A stretch of DNA of 64,000 bases from Duganella qianjiadongensis (lineage in GTDB: Bacteria > Pseudomonadota > Gammaproteobacteria > Burkholderiales > Burkholderiaceae_D), in assembly GCF_009857915.1 (NCBI RefSeq), contig NZ_WWCM01000003.1:186001-250000 (forward strand). Reading direction: 5' to 3'. The position numbers and the translations under genes are program-made. The first letter of the stretch is position 1, and every line of letters starts with the position of its first letter. A model generated the notes under the pieces. That model was not told the origin of the DNA. It was given only the letters and a program-made list of their open reading frames with translations, and did not search any database. Positions 37,583 to 46,445 of this stretch are shown here, piece by piece.

Positions 37583-38221
37583 TTACAAACATTGTGCAGT
37601 GTTTGTGGCGCTTCTTTTCGAAATCGCCAGATATAACTCGTGCAAGCGGGTAATTTGCGGGGCCAAAGCCGTGACATCGCTAGCGTTGTCGATCACATCG
37701 TCGGCCGCGTCCAGCCGCTGCTGGCGGCTGGCCTGATTGGCCATAATCGCCAGAACTTGCTGTTCTGTTAAGCCATTGCGCGCCATCACGCGCGCTACCT
37801 GCACGCTTTCCGGACAATCGACGGTGACAATGCGGCTGACCCGCTGGCGCCAGGTGCCGGACTCTACCAGCAGTGGCACGGCAAAAATCACATAGCTGCC
37901 CGTGGCCGCTTCGGCGGCAGCCAGTGCGGCATCGCGGATGCGCGGGTGCAGGATGGCTTCCAGCCGGGCTTTGGCGCTGGCATCGCTGAATACCAGCTGG
38001 CGCATGCGGGCGCGGTCCATGGCGCCGCTGGCGTCGGCAAAATCGGCGCCGAATGCGGCCACGATGGCGGGCATGGCGCTGCCGCCCGGTGCCGTCAGGC
38101 TGTGGGCGATCTGGTCGGTATCGATCACGCTGGCACCCAGGGCGGCGAACTGGTCGGCCACCGTGGTTTTGCCGCTACCGATGCCGCCTGTCAGGCCTAT
38201 GGCAAAGTTCAATCGGGACAT
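37583..38221 (-). CDS. coaE: Dephospho-CoA kinase
   Basis: Last enzyme of coenzyme A synthesis; it phosphorylates the 3'-OH of dephospho-CoA. A 212-residue P-loop kinase with Walker [13 protein letters not shown] at residues about 9-20, followed by DTDQIAHSL and the lid region HPRIR. The [10 protein letters not shown] motif is also typical. It lies 24 bases downstream of pilD on the same strand, probably cotranscribed, and 61 bases ahead of zapD. Confidence 0.95.
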   Translation of the reverse strand: MSRLNFAIGLTGGIGSGKTTVADQFAALGASVIDTDQIAHSLTAPGGSAMPAIVAAFGADFADASGAMDRARMRQLVFSDASAKARLEAILHPRIRDAALAAAEAATGSYVIFAVPLLVESGTWRQRVSRIVTVDCPESVQVARVMARNGLTEQQVLAIMANQASRQQRLDAADDVIDNASDVTALAPQITRLHELYLAISKRSATNTAQCL

Positions 38222-38245
38222 TTGATATAGCTACCTCAGCGCTGC

Positions 38246-39115
38246 TTAACCGAACAGCTGGCGCATCACGAGCGTGACTTCGTGGCCGTGCATCATGGCC
38301 AGCAGACCGGCGATGGCCAGATAGGGGCCGAACGGAATAGGCTGGTTGCGGCCATGGCGGCGCAACACGATCAGGCTGATGCCGACCACGGCGCCGACCA
38401 GCGACGATAGCAGGATGATGGCAGGCAGCATGGTCCAGCCCATCCACGCTCCGAGGGCCGCCAGCAGTTTGAAGTCACCATAACCCATGCCTTCCTTGCC
38501 TGTCGCTAGCTTGAACAGCCAGTAGATCGCCCACAGCGCCAGATAGCCGGCGGCGGCACCGAGTACCGCCTCGTGCAGGGGCACGAACATCTGGTTGACG
38601 TTGAGTAGCAGACCCAGCCACAGCAGGGGCAGGGTAATGTCGTCCGGCAGCAGCTGGGTATCGAGGTCGATGAAGGTGAGGGCGATCAGCGCATACAGGA
38701 ACAGCAGGCAGGACAGGCCCATCCAGCCGCTGCCGAAGCGCCATACCACGCCTGCCGACAGCAGGCCGGTCAGCAGTTCGATCAGCGGATAGCGTGCCGG
38801 GATAGGGGTTTTGCAGGCGCTGCAGCGACCGCGCAGGAACAGATAGCTGAGTACAGGGATATTTTCCAGCGCCGTGATCTGGTGGCCGCACTGGGGACAG
38901 GCCGAGCGCGGCAGCATCAGGTTGTAGCGCTCCGTGTGGGGCAGGGGCTGGCCGCTTTCCGACGCCACATAGTTGTCGGACTCGCGCTGCATCATTTTGG
39001 GCAGGCGGTGGATCACCACGTTAAGGAAGCTGCCGAACAGCAGGCCGAACAGTCCGGCGACGAGGCTGACGGTCAGCAAACCGGCAGGAGCAAACAAAAA
39101 GGACGTATCAGTCAT
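38246..39115 (-). CDS. pilD: Prepilin leader peptidase/N-methyltransferase PilD
   Basis: Membrane aspartic peptidase that cleaves and methylates type IV prepilins and type II secretion pseudopilins. The 289 residues contain about eight spans. The N-terminal cytoplasmic loop carries the tetracysteine pair C73-x2-C76 and C98-x2-C101, needed for methylation in many homologues. The catalytic aspartates are in FIDLDTQLLPDD and in the GYGDFK motif. The pilC and pilB genes lie upstream on the same strand, but a toxin-antitoxin pair on the opposite strand now separates pilD from pilC. Confidence 0.95.
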   Translation of the reverse strand: MTDTSFLFAPAGLLTVSLVAGLFGLLFGSFLNVVIHRLPKMMQRESDNYVASESGQPLPHTERYNLMLPRSACPQCGHQITALENIPVLSYLFLRGRCSACKTPIPARYPLIELLTGLLSAGVVWRFGSGWMGLSCLLFLYALIALTFIDLDTQLLPDDITLPLLWLGLLLNVNQMFVPLHEAVLGAAAGYLALWAIYWLFKLATGKEGMGYGDFKLLAALGAWMGWTMLPAIILLSSLVGAVVGISLIVLRRHGRNQPIPFGPYLAIAGLLAMMHGHEVTLVMRQLFG

Positions 39116-39266
39116 AGCAGGGGCCGGAAGAGAAAGATAGAGGAATTGAAGGGATATATTAAATCATCGGAGAAATATTGCTAAGCGGACAGAGTCGCAG
39201 GATGATGAAATACATCAAAATCAGCTGTCTAATTTGTGCTAATCTCAAAAATCTCGGGGGCAAACC
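39116..39266 (+). promoter_or_regulatory. Upstream region of the toxin-antitoxin pair
   Basis: AT-rich 150 bases. A short dyad GATG (39204-39207) / CATC (39213-39216), extended by flanking TGA/TCA, could be an antitoxin operator. GGGGG seven bases before the ATG at 39267 is the likely ribosome binding site. The divergent pilD promoter, if any, is also in this gap. Confidence 0.35.
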
Positions 39267-39554
39267 ATGAAACCACACACTATAGTACCGCCGGCTAGCT
39301 TTCTTCCAGCGACTATGGATGAACTGCTTAAGCAACTACTGTCTACCCGGAAGCCAGTCATGCTGAGCGTCGATGGGAAAGTGCAGGCGGTCGTGCAGGA
39401 CATCGCCAGTTTTCAACAGACGCAGGAGCAACTTGCCATGTTGCGCATACTTCTGGCTGGACAACAGCAGATAGCGGCAGGAGACGTGATCGACCACGAA
39501 AGCTTCTTTGCTGAGTTACAGGCACAGGATGCCGAAAAAACCATCGCGGATTAA
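39267..39554 (+). CDS. Type II antitoxin, Phd/YefM-like
   Basis: A 95-residue acidic protein. The stretch KPVMLSVDGKVQAVVQDIASFQQTQEQLAMLRIL matches the Phd/YefM fold, in which an N-terminal DNA-binding part is followed by a helix that wraps the toxin; the C-terminal part is acidic and probably flexible. It overlaps the toxin gene by 26 bases, the usual tight arrangement. Family placement is by eye and the paired toxin supports it. Confidence 0.75.
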   Translation: MKPHTIVPPASFLPATMDELLKQLLSTRKPVMLSVDGKVQAVVQDIASFQQTQEQLAMLRILLAGQQQIAAGDVIDHESFFAELQAQDAEKTIAD

Positions 39555-39879
39555 ATGGACGAATGCAGCACGTGATGATGTGCTGCAAATCCGCCGTTAT
39601 CTGCAAACTCATGTTTCGTCAGCTTACGCCACCAAAATTACTGAGGAAATCCGCCGCGCTGTGTTGCTGTTAAAGCAGCGCCCCGATCTGGGACACCTAG
39701 TCCCTGAACTGGCCGGATTAGGACTGCATCACTTTCGCCAGATACACGCTGACCAGAATCGCATCATTTATGCATCCTGCGGCGATGTGCTCTATATTCA
39801 TCTGATCTGTCACGTCCGTATGGATCTCGCGGCCTTACTGGCGCGGCGCTTTAACCTTACACCACCGAGCCCAGTTTGA
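39529..39879 (+). CDS. Type II toxin, RelE/ParE-like
   Basis: A 116-residue basic protein starting MPKKPSRIKWTNAARDDVLQIRRYL, typical of ParE/RelE toxins, which poison gyrase or cleave mRNA on the ribosome. LLLKQRPDLGHLVPELAGLG, HFRQIHADQNRIIYASCGDVLYIHLICHVRMDL is the conserved strand region with the R-x-x-Y elements. ParE or RelE activity cannot be told apart here. The start at 39529 lies inside the antitoxin gene. Its 3' end overlaps the 3' end of the convergent pilC by 23 bases, so the last seven toxin residues are encoded opposite pilC sequence. Confidence 0.8.
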   Translation: MPKKPSRIKWTNAARDDVLQIRRYLQTHVSSAYATKITEEIRRAVLLLKQRPDLGHLVPELAGLGLHHFRQIHADQNRIIYASCGDVLYIHLICHVRMDLAALLARRFNLTPPSPV

Positions 39880-41080
39880 AGATGGGCAGGTACATGGCCA
39901 CCACCAGACCGCCGATCAGCACCCCCAGTATGACCATGATGGCCGGCTCCATCAGGCTGGACAGGGCCGCCACCGCTTCGTCCACCTCGTCTTCGTAGAA
40001 GTCGGCCACCTTGCCCAGCATGGCGTCGAGCGAGCCCGATTCTTCGCCTATGGCCACCATCTGCGTCACCATATTGGGAAACACTTCGGCATTCTGCATA
40101 GCCACGGTGAGGCTGGTGCCGGTGCTGACTTCGCTCTGGATCTTGCGGGTGGCGTCGAAATACACGGCATTGCCGGCCGCGCCGCCCACCGAATCGAGCG
40201 ATTCCACCAGTGGTACACCGGCCGCGAACATGGTGGCCAGCGTGCGGGTCCAGCGCGCAATGGTGGCTTTGCGTATCACTGCACCGAAGATGGGCAGGCG
40301 CAGCAGGAGACGGTCCATGAAACGCTGCATCTGCAGCGAGCGCTGCCAGGCGCGGAAGAAGAAATAGATGGCGGCAAAAGTGCCGCCGAAGATCACATAC
40401 CACCACGCCACCACGAATTCCGACATGGCCATCACGAACAGCGTGGGCGCAGGCAGATTGGCGCCGAAGCTCTTGAACACTTCCTTGAAGGCGGGCACCA
40501 CCCAGATCATGATGACGGCCGTGACGATGAAGGCCACGGCCAGTATCGAAATCGGATACATCAGCGCCGATTTGATCTTGGCCTTCATGGCCACAGTCTT
40601 TTCCTTGTAGATGGCCAGCCGCGTCAGCAGGTCTTCCAGTATGCCGGCCTGTTCGCCGGCGCCCACCAGATTGCAGAACAGCGGGTCGAAATACAGGGGG
40701 AATTTGCGGAACGCCTGATTCAGGCTGGTGCCAGTCTCGATATCGGCGCGCAGGTCCATCACCATTTTCGACACGGAGGGATTGGCGTGGCCCTTGCCGA
40801 CGATGTCGAAGGACTGCAGCAGCGGCACGCCGGCCTTCATCATGGTGGCCAGCTGGCGGGTGAACAGGGTGATGTCCTTGTCGGTGATTTTCTTGCCGCT
40901 GCGGTAGGCCTTCTTCCTGACCTTGGTCACCATGATGCCCTGACGGCGCAGCGTCACGTTCACCACGGCCTCGCCGCCGGCGCGCATTTCGCCGCGCACC
41001 GCCTTGCCGCTCTTGTCGCGGCCTTCCCACGCGAAGATCGCTTCCTTGACCTGATGGCCTGCGTTGCCCGAAGTTGCCAT
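39857..41080 (-). CDS. pilC: Type IV pilus inner-membrane platform protein PilC
   Basis: Platform protein of type IV pili that couples the PilB and PilT motors to pilin addition and removal. The 407 residues hold two T2SSF domains (about residues 75-200 and 275-400) and three or four membrane spans. FTRQLATMMKAGVPLLQSFDIVG and WTRTLATMFAAGVPLVESLDSVGGAAGN are the two homologous repeats. It starts 9 bases after the pilB stop. The 3' end overlaps a RelE-like toxin gene on the opposite strand. Confidence 0.95.
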   Translation of the reverse strand: MATSGNAGHQVKEAIFAWEGRDKSGKAVRGEMRAGGEAVVNVTLRRQGIMVTKVRKKAYRSGKKITDKDITLFTRQLATMMKAGVPLLQSFDIVGKGHANPSVSKMVMDLRADIETGTSLNQAFRKFPLYFDPLFCNLVGAGEQAGILEDLLTRLAIYKEKTVAMKAKIKSALMYPISILAVAFIVTAVIMIWVVPAFKEVFKSFGANLPAPTLFVMAMSEFVVAWWYVIFGGTFAAIYFFFRAWQRSLQMQRFMDRLLLRLPIFGAVIRKATIARWTRTLATMFAAGVPLVESLDSVGGAAGNAVYFDATRKIQSEVSTGTSLTVAMQNAEVFPNMVTQMVAIGEESGSLDAMLGKVADFYEDEVDEAVAALSSLMEPAIMVILGVLIGGLVVAMYLPIFKLGSVV

Positions 41081-41089
41081 GACAGTGTC

Positions 41090-42826
41090 CTATTCGTTGG
41101 TACAGCCGAGCACTTCTTCCAGACTGGTCAGCCCGCTCTTCACTTTGAGCAGGCCGGACTGGCGCAGCGATTTCACGCCTTCCTTTTCCGACTGGGCAGC
41201 AATCTGCATGGCATTGCCATGGGCCAGTATCAGTTCTTCGATGGCCGGTGTGATGGGCATGATCTGGTAGATGCCCACCCGCCCTTTGTAGCCGCCGCCG
41301 TTGCAGCGCTCGCAGCCGACCGGGCCGTAGGGCTTCCAGGTGCCATCCAGTTCTTCTTCGCGGAAGCCGGCCTTGCGCAGCAGATCGGGCGAAATGTCGA
41401 CCGGCTGCTTGCAGCTGCACAGGCGCCGCGCCAGCCGCTGGGCCGTAATCAGGATCACCGAGGAGGCGATATTGAACGGCGCCACGCCCATATTCATCAG
41501 GCGGGTCAGAGTGGACGGCGCATCGTTGGTGTGCAGGGTGGAGAACACCATGTGGCCGGTCTGCGCGGCCTTGACGGCGATGTCGGCCGTCTCCAGATCG
41601 CGGATCTCGCCCACCATGATGATGTCCGGGTCCTGGCGCAGGAAGGACTTCAGCGCCACGGGGAAGGTCAGTCCCGCCCTTTCGTTGACGTTGACCTGAT
41701 TCACGCCGGGCAGATTGATCTCGGCCGGGTCTTCCGCCGTCGAGATGTTGATGCCGGGCTTGTTGATCACGTTCAGGCAGGTGTACAGCGACACCGTTTT
41801 GCCCGAGCCGGTAGGGCCGGTCACCAGCACCATGCCGTAAGGGCGCTGGATGGCGTCCAGCAGCAAGGCCTTCTGGTCCGGATCGTAGCCCAGTGCGTCG
41901 ATGCCCATCTGCGCCTGGGTGGCGTCGAGTATCCGCATCACGGTCTTTTCGCCGAACAGGGTGGGCAGGGTGGAGACGCGCAGATCGATGGTCTTGGTGG
42001 GCGAGACAATCAGGCGCATGCGGCCGTCCTGCGGCACGCGCTTTTCCGAAATATCGAGCTTGGCCAGCACCTTGATGCGCGAGACCAGCTTTTCCTTGAT
42101 GGAGGTGGGCGGCTGGGCGTGCTCGATCAGCACGCCATCGACGCGGAAACGCACGCGGTAGAATTTCTCGAACGGTTCGAAGTGCAAGTCGGACGCGCCC
42201 ATGTGCACGGCATCCATCAGCATCTTGTTGAGGAAGCGCACCACGGGCGCATCTTCCACATCGTTGGCGCTGGGGTCGGTGGCCGCATTGGCCTGTATCG
42301 TGTCCTCTTCCTCGGCAAACTCGATATCGGCCTCGTCGCCGGCCAGTTCGCTCAGGGCCTGTTCGTTATCCTTGTTCAGCCGCGCCAGCAGTTGCAGCAG
42401 GGCGTCGTGGGCGACGATGACGGGTTCGACCGTGGTCTCGGTCTGGAACTTAATCTGGTCCAGCGCCTGCGTATTGGTGGGGTCGGAAATCGCCACCGAC
42501 ATGCGGTTGCCGCGCTTGGCCAGCGCAATCACGCGCTGCGCCTGCATCAGCCGGCTATCGATGATCTTGGCGGGCAGGGCGTCGAGATTCAGCGCCTGCA
42601 CATCCATGAGCGGATAGGCAAAAGTCTCCGAGCAGAACTGGGCCAGGCTGGTGGCATCGATGGCGTGGCTATCGAGCAGCACATCGATAAACGCCTGCTT
42701 TTCCGTGATGGCTTTTTTCTGCAGCAGTTCGGCCTGCACGGCCGAGAGCCGCCCGGCCTGCATCAGGGCACGCGCCAGTCCGGGCATGGAGGCGCCGGAC
42801 GCGGAACTGGGAAGAACGGCTGCCAT
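41090..42826 (-). CDS. pilB: Type IV pilus assembly ATPase PilB
   Basis: Hexameric ATPase that powers pilus extension. The 578 residues include an N-terminal MshEN domain, then the secretion ATPase core with Walker A GPTGSGKT (K343), Asp box, Walker B region DPDIIMVGEIRDLETADIA and the His box TLHTND. A tetracysteine zinc motif lies near the C-terminus (SCKQP then CERCNGGGYKGR). Length and motif order are those of PilB rather than PilT. Upstream is a 170-base gap to the CorC-like gene, so a pil promoter probably lies there. Confidence 0.95.
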   Translation of the reverse strand: MAAVLPSSASGASMPGLARALMQAGRLSAVQAELLQKKAITEKQAFIDVLLDSHAIDATSLAQFCSETFAYPLMDVQALNLDALPAKIIDSRLMQAQRVIALAKRGNRMSVAISDPTNTQALDQIKFQTETTVEPVIVAHDALLQLLARLNKDNEQALSELAGDEADIEFAEEEDTIQANAATDPSANDVEDAPVVRFLNKMLMDAVHMGASDLHFEPFEKFYRVRFRVDGVLIEHAQPPTSIKEKLVSRIKVLAKLDISEKRVPQDGRMRLIVSPTKTIDLRVSTLPTLFGEKTVMRILDATQAQMGIDALGYDPDQKALLLDAIQRPYGMVLVTGPTGSGKTVSLYTCLNVINKPGINISTAEDPAEINLPGVNQVNVNERAGLTFPVALKSFLRQDPDIIMVGEIRDLETADIAVKAAQTGHMVFSTLHTNDAPSTLTRLMNMGVAPFNIASSVILITAQRLARRLCSCKQPVDISPDLLRKAGFREEELDGTWKPYGPVGCERCNGGGYKGRVGIYQIMPITPAIEELILAHGNAMQIAAQSEKEGVKSLRQSGLLKVKSGLTSLEEVLGCTNE

Positions 42827-42999
42827 AAATGTCGGTCGAATCGGTCGGAAAGTTAGCCCAAACGGGTGGCGGGGAGTTGCGGCGAATTCCTGAAATGATG
42901 CTCTAGGGAATTATTTTTGTAAAGCCGCTTCTCGTCGTTTGTCGCTGCTAGGGACTGATTTTACTCGCCAACGTTGTGTTTGGCGCAAGTTCGAAGGCT

Positions 43000-44289
43000 T
43001 TAGTGTGCCTGTTTTTGTGGCAGACGTATCAGCTTGACCACTTTAATCGCCTGATCGTGCGCCTGCACCACTTCAACGATGCAAGGATCGAGTTTCAGGC
43101 TGATGGGGGCGTCCGGGATTTCCTGCAACACTTCCAGCAGCAGGCCGTTCAGGGTTTTCGGTCCATCGAGCGGGAAGTTCAGGCCCAGCCGCTTGTTAAT
43201 GTCGCGCAGCGCCGTGGCGCCTTCCAGCAGGCATTCGCCCTGTTCCGACCAGCCGAAACTATCGGCGCGGGCGGCACCGGGCATGGAAGTGGTGAACTCG
43301 CCTATCATCTCTTCGATGATGTCGTCCAGCGTGACCAGACCCTGCACCTCGCCGTATTCGTCGACGATGATGCCGAGGCGTTCGCGGTTTTCCTGGAAAT
43401 ACTGGAGCTGGGTGAATACGCCGGTATCCTGCGGGATGAAATAAGGGGCGCTGAGCAGTTTGCGGAAGTCGTCCACGGTCAGTTCGTCGTCCTGATTGAG
43501 CAGGGCTACGGCCTTGCGCACATGCAGGATGCCGACGATGCGGTTGATTTCGCCTTCGTACACGGGCAGCTTGTTGTGATAGCAGGTGGTCAGCTCGCGC
43601 TTGATTTCTTCCACGCTCAGTTCCAGATTCAGCGCTTCGATCTGGGCGCGCGGCGTCATCACGTCTTCGACCGATATGGTTTCCAGGTCGAATAGATTGA
43701 GCAATATGCTTTTGTGCTTCTGCGGCATGAAGTGGCCGCCTTCGAGCACGATGGAGCGCAGCTCTTCGGGCGACAGACGGGCTTCGTGGGCGTGCGCGCC
43801 AGCTTTGATGCGGAACAGCTTGAGCACCAGATTGACGAACAGATTGACGAACCAGATCACCGGCTTGGCCAGTCCCATCAGGGGCTTAAGCAGCATGCTG
43901 GTGGGCAGGGCGATGCGTTCCGGATAGGTAGCGCCGATGACTTTCGGGCTGATTTCGGCGAATACGATGAGCAGGAAAGCCACCACGCCGGTGGAAATGG
44001 TGATGACGTTGTCGTCATGGCCGAACGATTCGATGGCGATGGCGGTCACCAGCGCGGTGGCCATGGCATTGATCAGGGTATTGGCGATCAGCACCAGCGA
44101 CAGCAGCTTATCGGTGCGCTCGAGCAGCCACAGGGTAGTGATGGCGCGGCGGCTGCCCCGTTTGGCCAGATGGCGCAGGCGATAGCGGTTGGCCGCCATC
44201 AGCGCGGTTTCGGCCATGGCGAAGAAGGCCGAACAAAGTATCAGGAGTGCGAGGGCAAGGCATTCTGCCCAGAACGGCACGGTATCCAA
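43000..44289 (-). CDS. CNNM/CorC-family membrane protein (DUF21-CBS-CorC_HlyC)
   Basis: A 429-residue inner-membrane protein: a DUF21 transmembrane domain (residues about 1-185, four spans), a pair of CBS domains (about 200-330) and a C-terminal CorC_HlyC domain (about 345-425). Homologues act in magnesium or cobalt efflux/homeostasis; a hemolysin function is not supported by this architecture. The start codon is TTG at 44289 (DTVPFWAECLALALLIL), with only a weak ribosome binding site. It stands alone between pilB and the TPR gene, transcribed in the same direction as both. Confidence 0.88.
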   Translation of the reverse strand: MDTVPFWAECLALALLILCSAFFAMAETALMAANRYRLRHLAKRGSRRAITTLWLLERTDKLLSLVLIANTLINAMATALVTAIAIESFGHDDNVITISTGVVAFLLIVFAEISPKVIGATYPERIALPTSMLLKPLMGLAKPVIWFVNLFVNLVLKLFRIKAGAHAHEARLSPEELRSIVLEGGHFMPQKHKSILLNLFDLETISVEDVMTPRAQIEALNLELSVEEIKRELTTCYHNKLPVYEGEINRIVGILHVRKAVALLNQDDELTVDDFRKLLSAPYFIPQDTGVFTQLQYFQENRERLGIIVDEYGEVQGLVTLDDIIEEMIGEFTTSMPGAARADSFGWSEQGECLLEGATALRDINKRLGLNFPLDGPKTLNGLLLEVLQEIPDAPISLKLDPCIVEVVQAHDQAIKVVKLIRLPQKQAH

Positions 44290-44438
44290 GGGTCACCGTC
44301 AAGAAAACTGCAAAGGAAACTGGCCAGCCGGAGTAGCGGCAGCACAGGCGGCATGGCTTAACAACACAGCCACAGAACTTTTCATTCTAAGGCAAGCCGA
44401 CTATCGATGCAACTTTGGCCATGGTATGGCGCTCTGCA

Positions 44439-45947
44439 TCAGGCTTTTTGCAGCAGCAGGGCCAGTGCAGCGATGGGCGCGCCGTTTTCCTCGCGCGCGG
44501 TGAGCTGTTCGCTGGCCAGTAGCTGCAGGCCGCTGGCGCTGGCCAGCCGCGTCAGGTAGTCCAGACTGTGGGCGTAGCGGTTGGAGGCCTGCAGGCGATA
44601 GTCGCCGCTGCTGGCCGCTTCCACCGAGAAGCAGAAATAGCCCGCCGTGCGCAATGCCTGCGATATGGCGGCAAACACAGGCGCCAGATCGCCGATATAG
44701 ACGAAGACGTCGGCCGCAATGGCCAGGTCCCATGCGGCGGACTGCCCAGCCATATAGGCCAGCAGGTCGGCGCAGTGCAGCCCGTCATATAGCTGGCGCT
44801 GGGCGGCTTTTTCCAGCATCTGTGGTGACAGGTCCACGCCGTGCAGGCTGCGTGCCAGCGGACGCAGCGCCGGTGCGCACAGGCCGGTGCCGCAGCCCAG
44901 ATCGAGGATGTTCAGTGCCGCATCCGGTGGCAAGTGCTGGGCCAGCAGGCGTGCCAGATGGGCCGGGGTCTGGTAGTCGAGCACTTTCAGCAGGTGTTCG
45001 TCGAAATGGTTGGCATACTGGTCGAACAGGTTGCGCACGTAGTCGGCCGGCAGGCTGGCCGGTGCGGCGCCGGCGCCCACCGAGGCCAGCGCAAACGCCA
45101 CGGTTTCAGCCTGTTCGCCGCAATCCAGCGCGCTGCGGTAGGCCTGTGCCGCCTCGTCGTGGCGCTGCATGGCGCGCAGGGTGTTGCCGCGTGCCGTGTG
45201 CCATTGCGGCTGGCCCGGGTTGATGCTCAGGGCACGGTCGTAACTGTCCAGCGCCGCTGCCAGTTCACCCAGACGGTGCAGTGCCGCGCCCTGTGCGGCG
45301 TAGGCTTCGGCCCAGCCGGGGCGCAGATAGAGAGCACGGTCGAAGCTTTCCACCGCTTCCGCCAGCCAGCGCAGGCAGTGCAGGGCATGGCCGCGCGCCA
45401 GCCAGGCGTCGGCATGGCGGTCGTTCAGATTGAGGGCGGCTTCGGCAGAAGCCAGCGCTTCCATGTAGCGGCCCAGATCCTGTAGCGCGATAGCGCGGTT
45501 GCTGTGTGCTTCCACATAGCGCGGCTGGTGCTGCAAGGCTTGCTGGTAGCTCGCCAGCGCCGCTTCAGTCTGGCCGAGGCGGCGCAGGGCGTTGCCGCGA
45601 TTGCTCCATGCCATGGCGTAATCGGCTTGCAGTGCCAGTGCCCGTTCGTAGCTGGCCAGCGCTTCGGCAGGGCGGCCCTGATCCATCAGCGCCACGCCCA
45701 GATTGCAGTGGGCTTTGGCTTGCTGCGGGTCGAGCGCCAGCGCTTGGGTAATCAGTTCGATGGCCTGTGCCGCGTCGCCCTGCTGGCGGGCGATCACGCC
45801 CAGCAGGTGCAGGGCGTCGAACTGCTGCGGCTGTAGGGCCAGTACCTGCCGGTAGTAGGCCTGCGCTTCGCGCAACTGTCCTTGCTGGTGGTAGGCCAGC
45901 GCTTGCTGGAGCAGGGAGGCGGTCAGCGCCGAGTCGGTAGAGGTCAT
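44439..45947 (-). CDS. TPR-repeat protein fused to a SAM-dependent methyltransferase
   Basis: A 502-residue protein with about eight tetratricopeptide repeats in residues 5-285, for example LHLLGVIARQQGDAAQAIELI and AWSNRGNALRRLGQTEAALASY. A class I methyltransferase domain (about 300-500) follows, with SAM motif I ILDLGCGTGLCAPALRP and the later VFVYIGDLAPVF and FCFSVEAASSGDY strands. TPR-methyltransferase fusions of this type are common in betaproteobacteria, but the substrate is unknown. No partner gene is adjacent: a CNNM gene lies downstream, and uraH is 30 bases upstream on the same strand. Confidence 0.85.
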   Translation of the reverse strand: MTSTDSALTASLLQQALAYHQQGQLREAQAYYRQVLALQPQQFDALHLLGVIARQQGDAAQAIELITQALALDPQQAKAHCNLGVALMDQGRPAEALASYERALALQADYAMAWSNRGNALRRLGQTEAALASYQQALQHQPRYVEAHSNRAIALQDLGRYMEALASAEAALNLNDRHADAWLARGHALHCLRWLAEAVESFDRALYLRPGWAEAYAAQGAALHRLGELAAALDSYDRALSINPGQPQWHTARGNTLRAMQRHDEAAQAYRSALDCGEQAETVAFALASVGAGAAPASLPADYVRNLFDQYANHFDEHLLKVLDYQTPAHLARLLAQHLPPDAALNILDLGCGTGLCAPALRPLARSLHGVDLSPQMLEKAAQRQLYDGLHCADLLAYMAGQSAAWDLAIAADVFVYIGDLAPVFAAISQALRTAGYFCFSVEAASSGDYRLQASNRYAHSLDYLTRLASASGLQLLASEQLTAREENGAPIAALALLLQKA

Positions 45948-45977
45948 GGGCGCTTATGTTAGCGCCTGATGCCGTTT

Positions 45978-46331
45978 TCAGCTACCGCGATAGGTTGAAT
46001 AAGCCCATGGCGACACCACCAGCGGCACGTGGTAGTTCTGCTCGGGACTGGCGATGCCGAAGGCCAGCGTGACTTCGTCGATGAAACGGGGCTCGGGCAG
46101 CTCGACCCCGCGCGCAGCGAAATAGGCGCCGGCAGCGAACACCAGCTCGTATTTGCCGGCTACCATGCGCTCGCCTTCCAGCAGTGGCGCGTCGCAGCGG
46201 CCGTCGGCATTGGTGACGGCCTGCGCGCGCAGCTCGCGGCCCTGCGGCGTGACGGCGTACAGGGTGACCTGCACGCCGGCGCCCGGCTTGCCGATGCTGA
46301 TATCGAGAACGTGGGTACTGAGTTTGCCCAT
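45978..46331 (-). CDS. uraH: 5-hydroxyisourate hydrolase (transthyretin-like)
   Basis: Hydrolyses 5-hydroxyisourate, the product of urate oxidation, to OHCU. The 117 residues start MGKLSTHVLDISIGKPGAGVQV and end in the family hallmark YRGS; the active-site H (STHVLD), R and second H (NYHVPLVVSPWAYSTYRGS) are visible. A longer frame to 46505 reaches into the divergent gene; AGGA seven bases before 46331 supports the short form. It is divergent from puuE across an operator-like dyad, fitting co-regulation of purine catabolism. Confidence 0.94.
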   Translation of the reverse strand: MGKLSTHVLDISIGKPGAGVQVTLYAVTPQGRELRAQAVTNADGRCDAPLLEGERMVAGKYELVFAAGAYFAARGVELPEPRFIDEVTLAFGIASPEQNYHVPLVVSPWAYSTYRGS

Positions 46332-46372
46332 GGCGTGTCCTATATTGGTAGGTGATGAGTGTCTATTATGTA

Positions 46373-46408
46373 AATCATATACTGGACGGCCGCTAGCCAT
46401 ATATGATT
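46373..46408. promoter_or_regulatory. Operator-like dyad between uraH and puuE
   Basis: AATCATATA (46373-46381) and TATATGATT (46400-46408) are perfect inverted repeats around a GC-rich core containing the palindrome CGGCCG (46387-46392). An outer pair GTCTAT (46361-46366) / ATAGAC (46424-46429) flanks it. The AT-rich arms contrast with the GC-rich coding DNA. Probable binding site of a purine-catabolism regulator controlling both directions; TATATT at 46414-46419 may be the puuE -10. Confidence 0.55.
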
Positions 46409-46445
46409 GCAGATATATTACACATAGACTGGCCGCCCCTGCGAC

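Noticed and set aside
40787..42856. A 689-codon plus-strand frame over pilC and pilB
   Set aside because: Shadow of pilB and the start of pilC; the minus-strand genes have complete motif sets.
42966..42985. CGCCAA/TTGGCG short stem after the CorC-like gene as a terminator
   Set aside because: Only six base pairs and no T-run on the minus strand; too weak to call.
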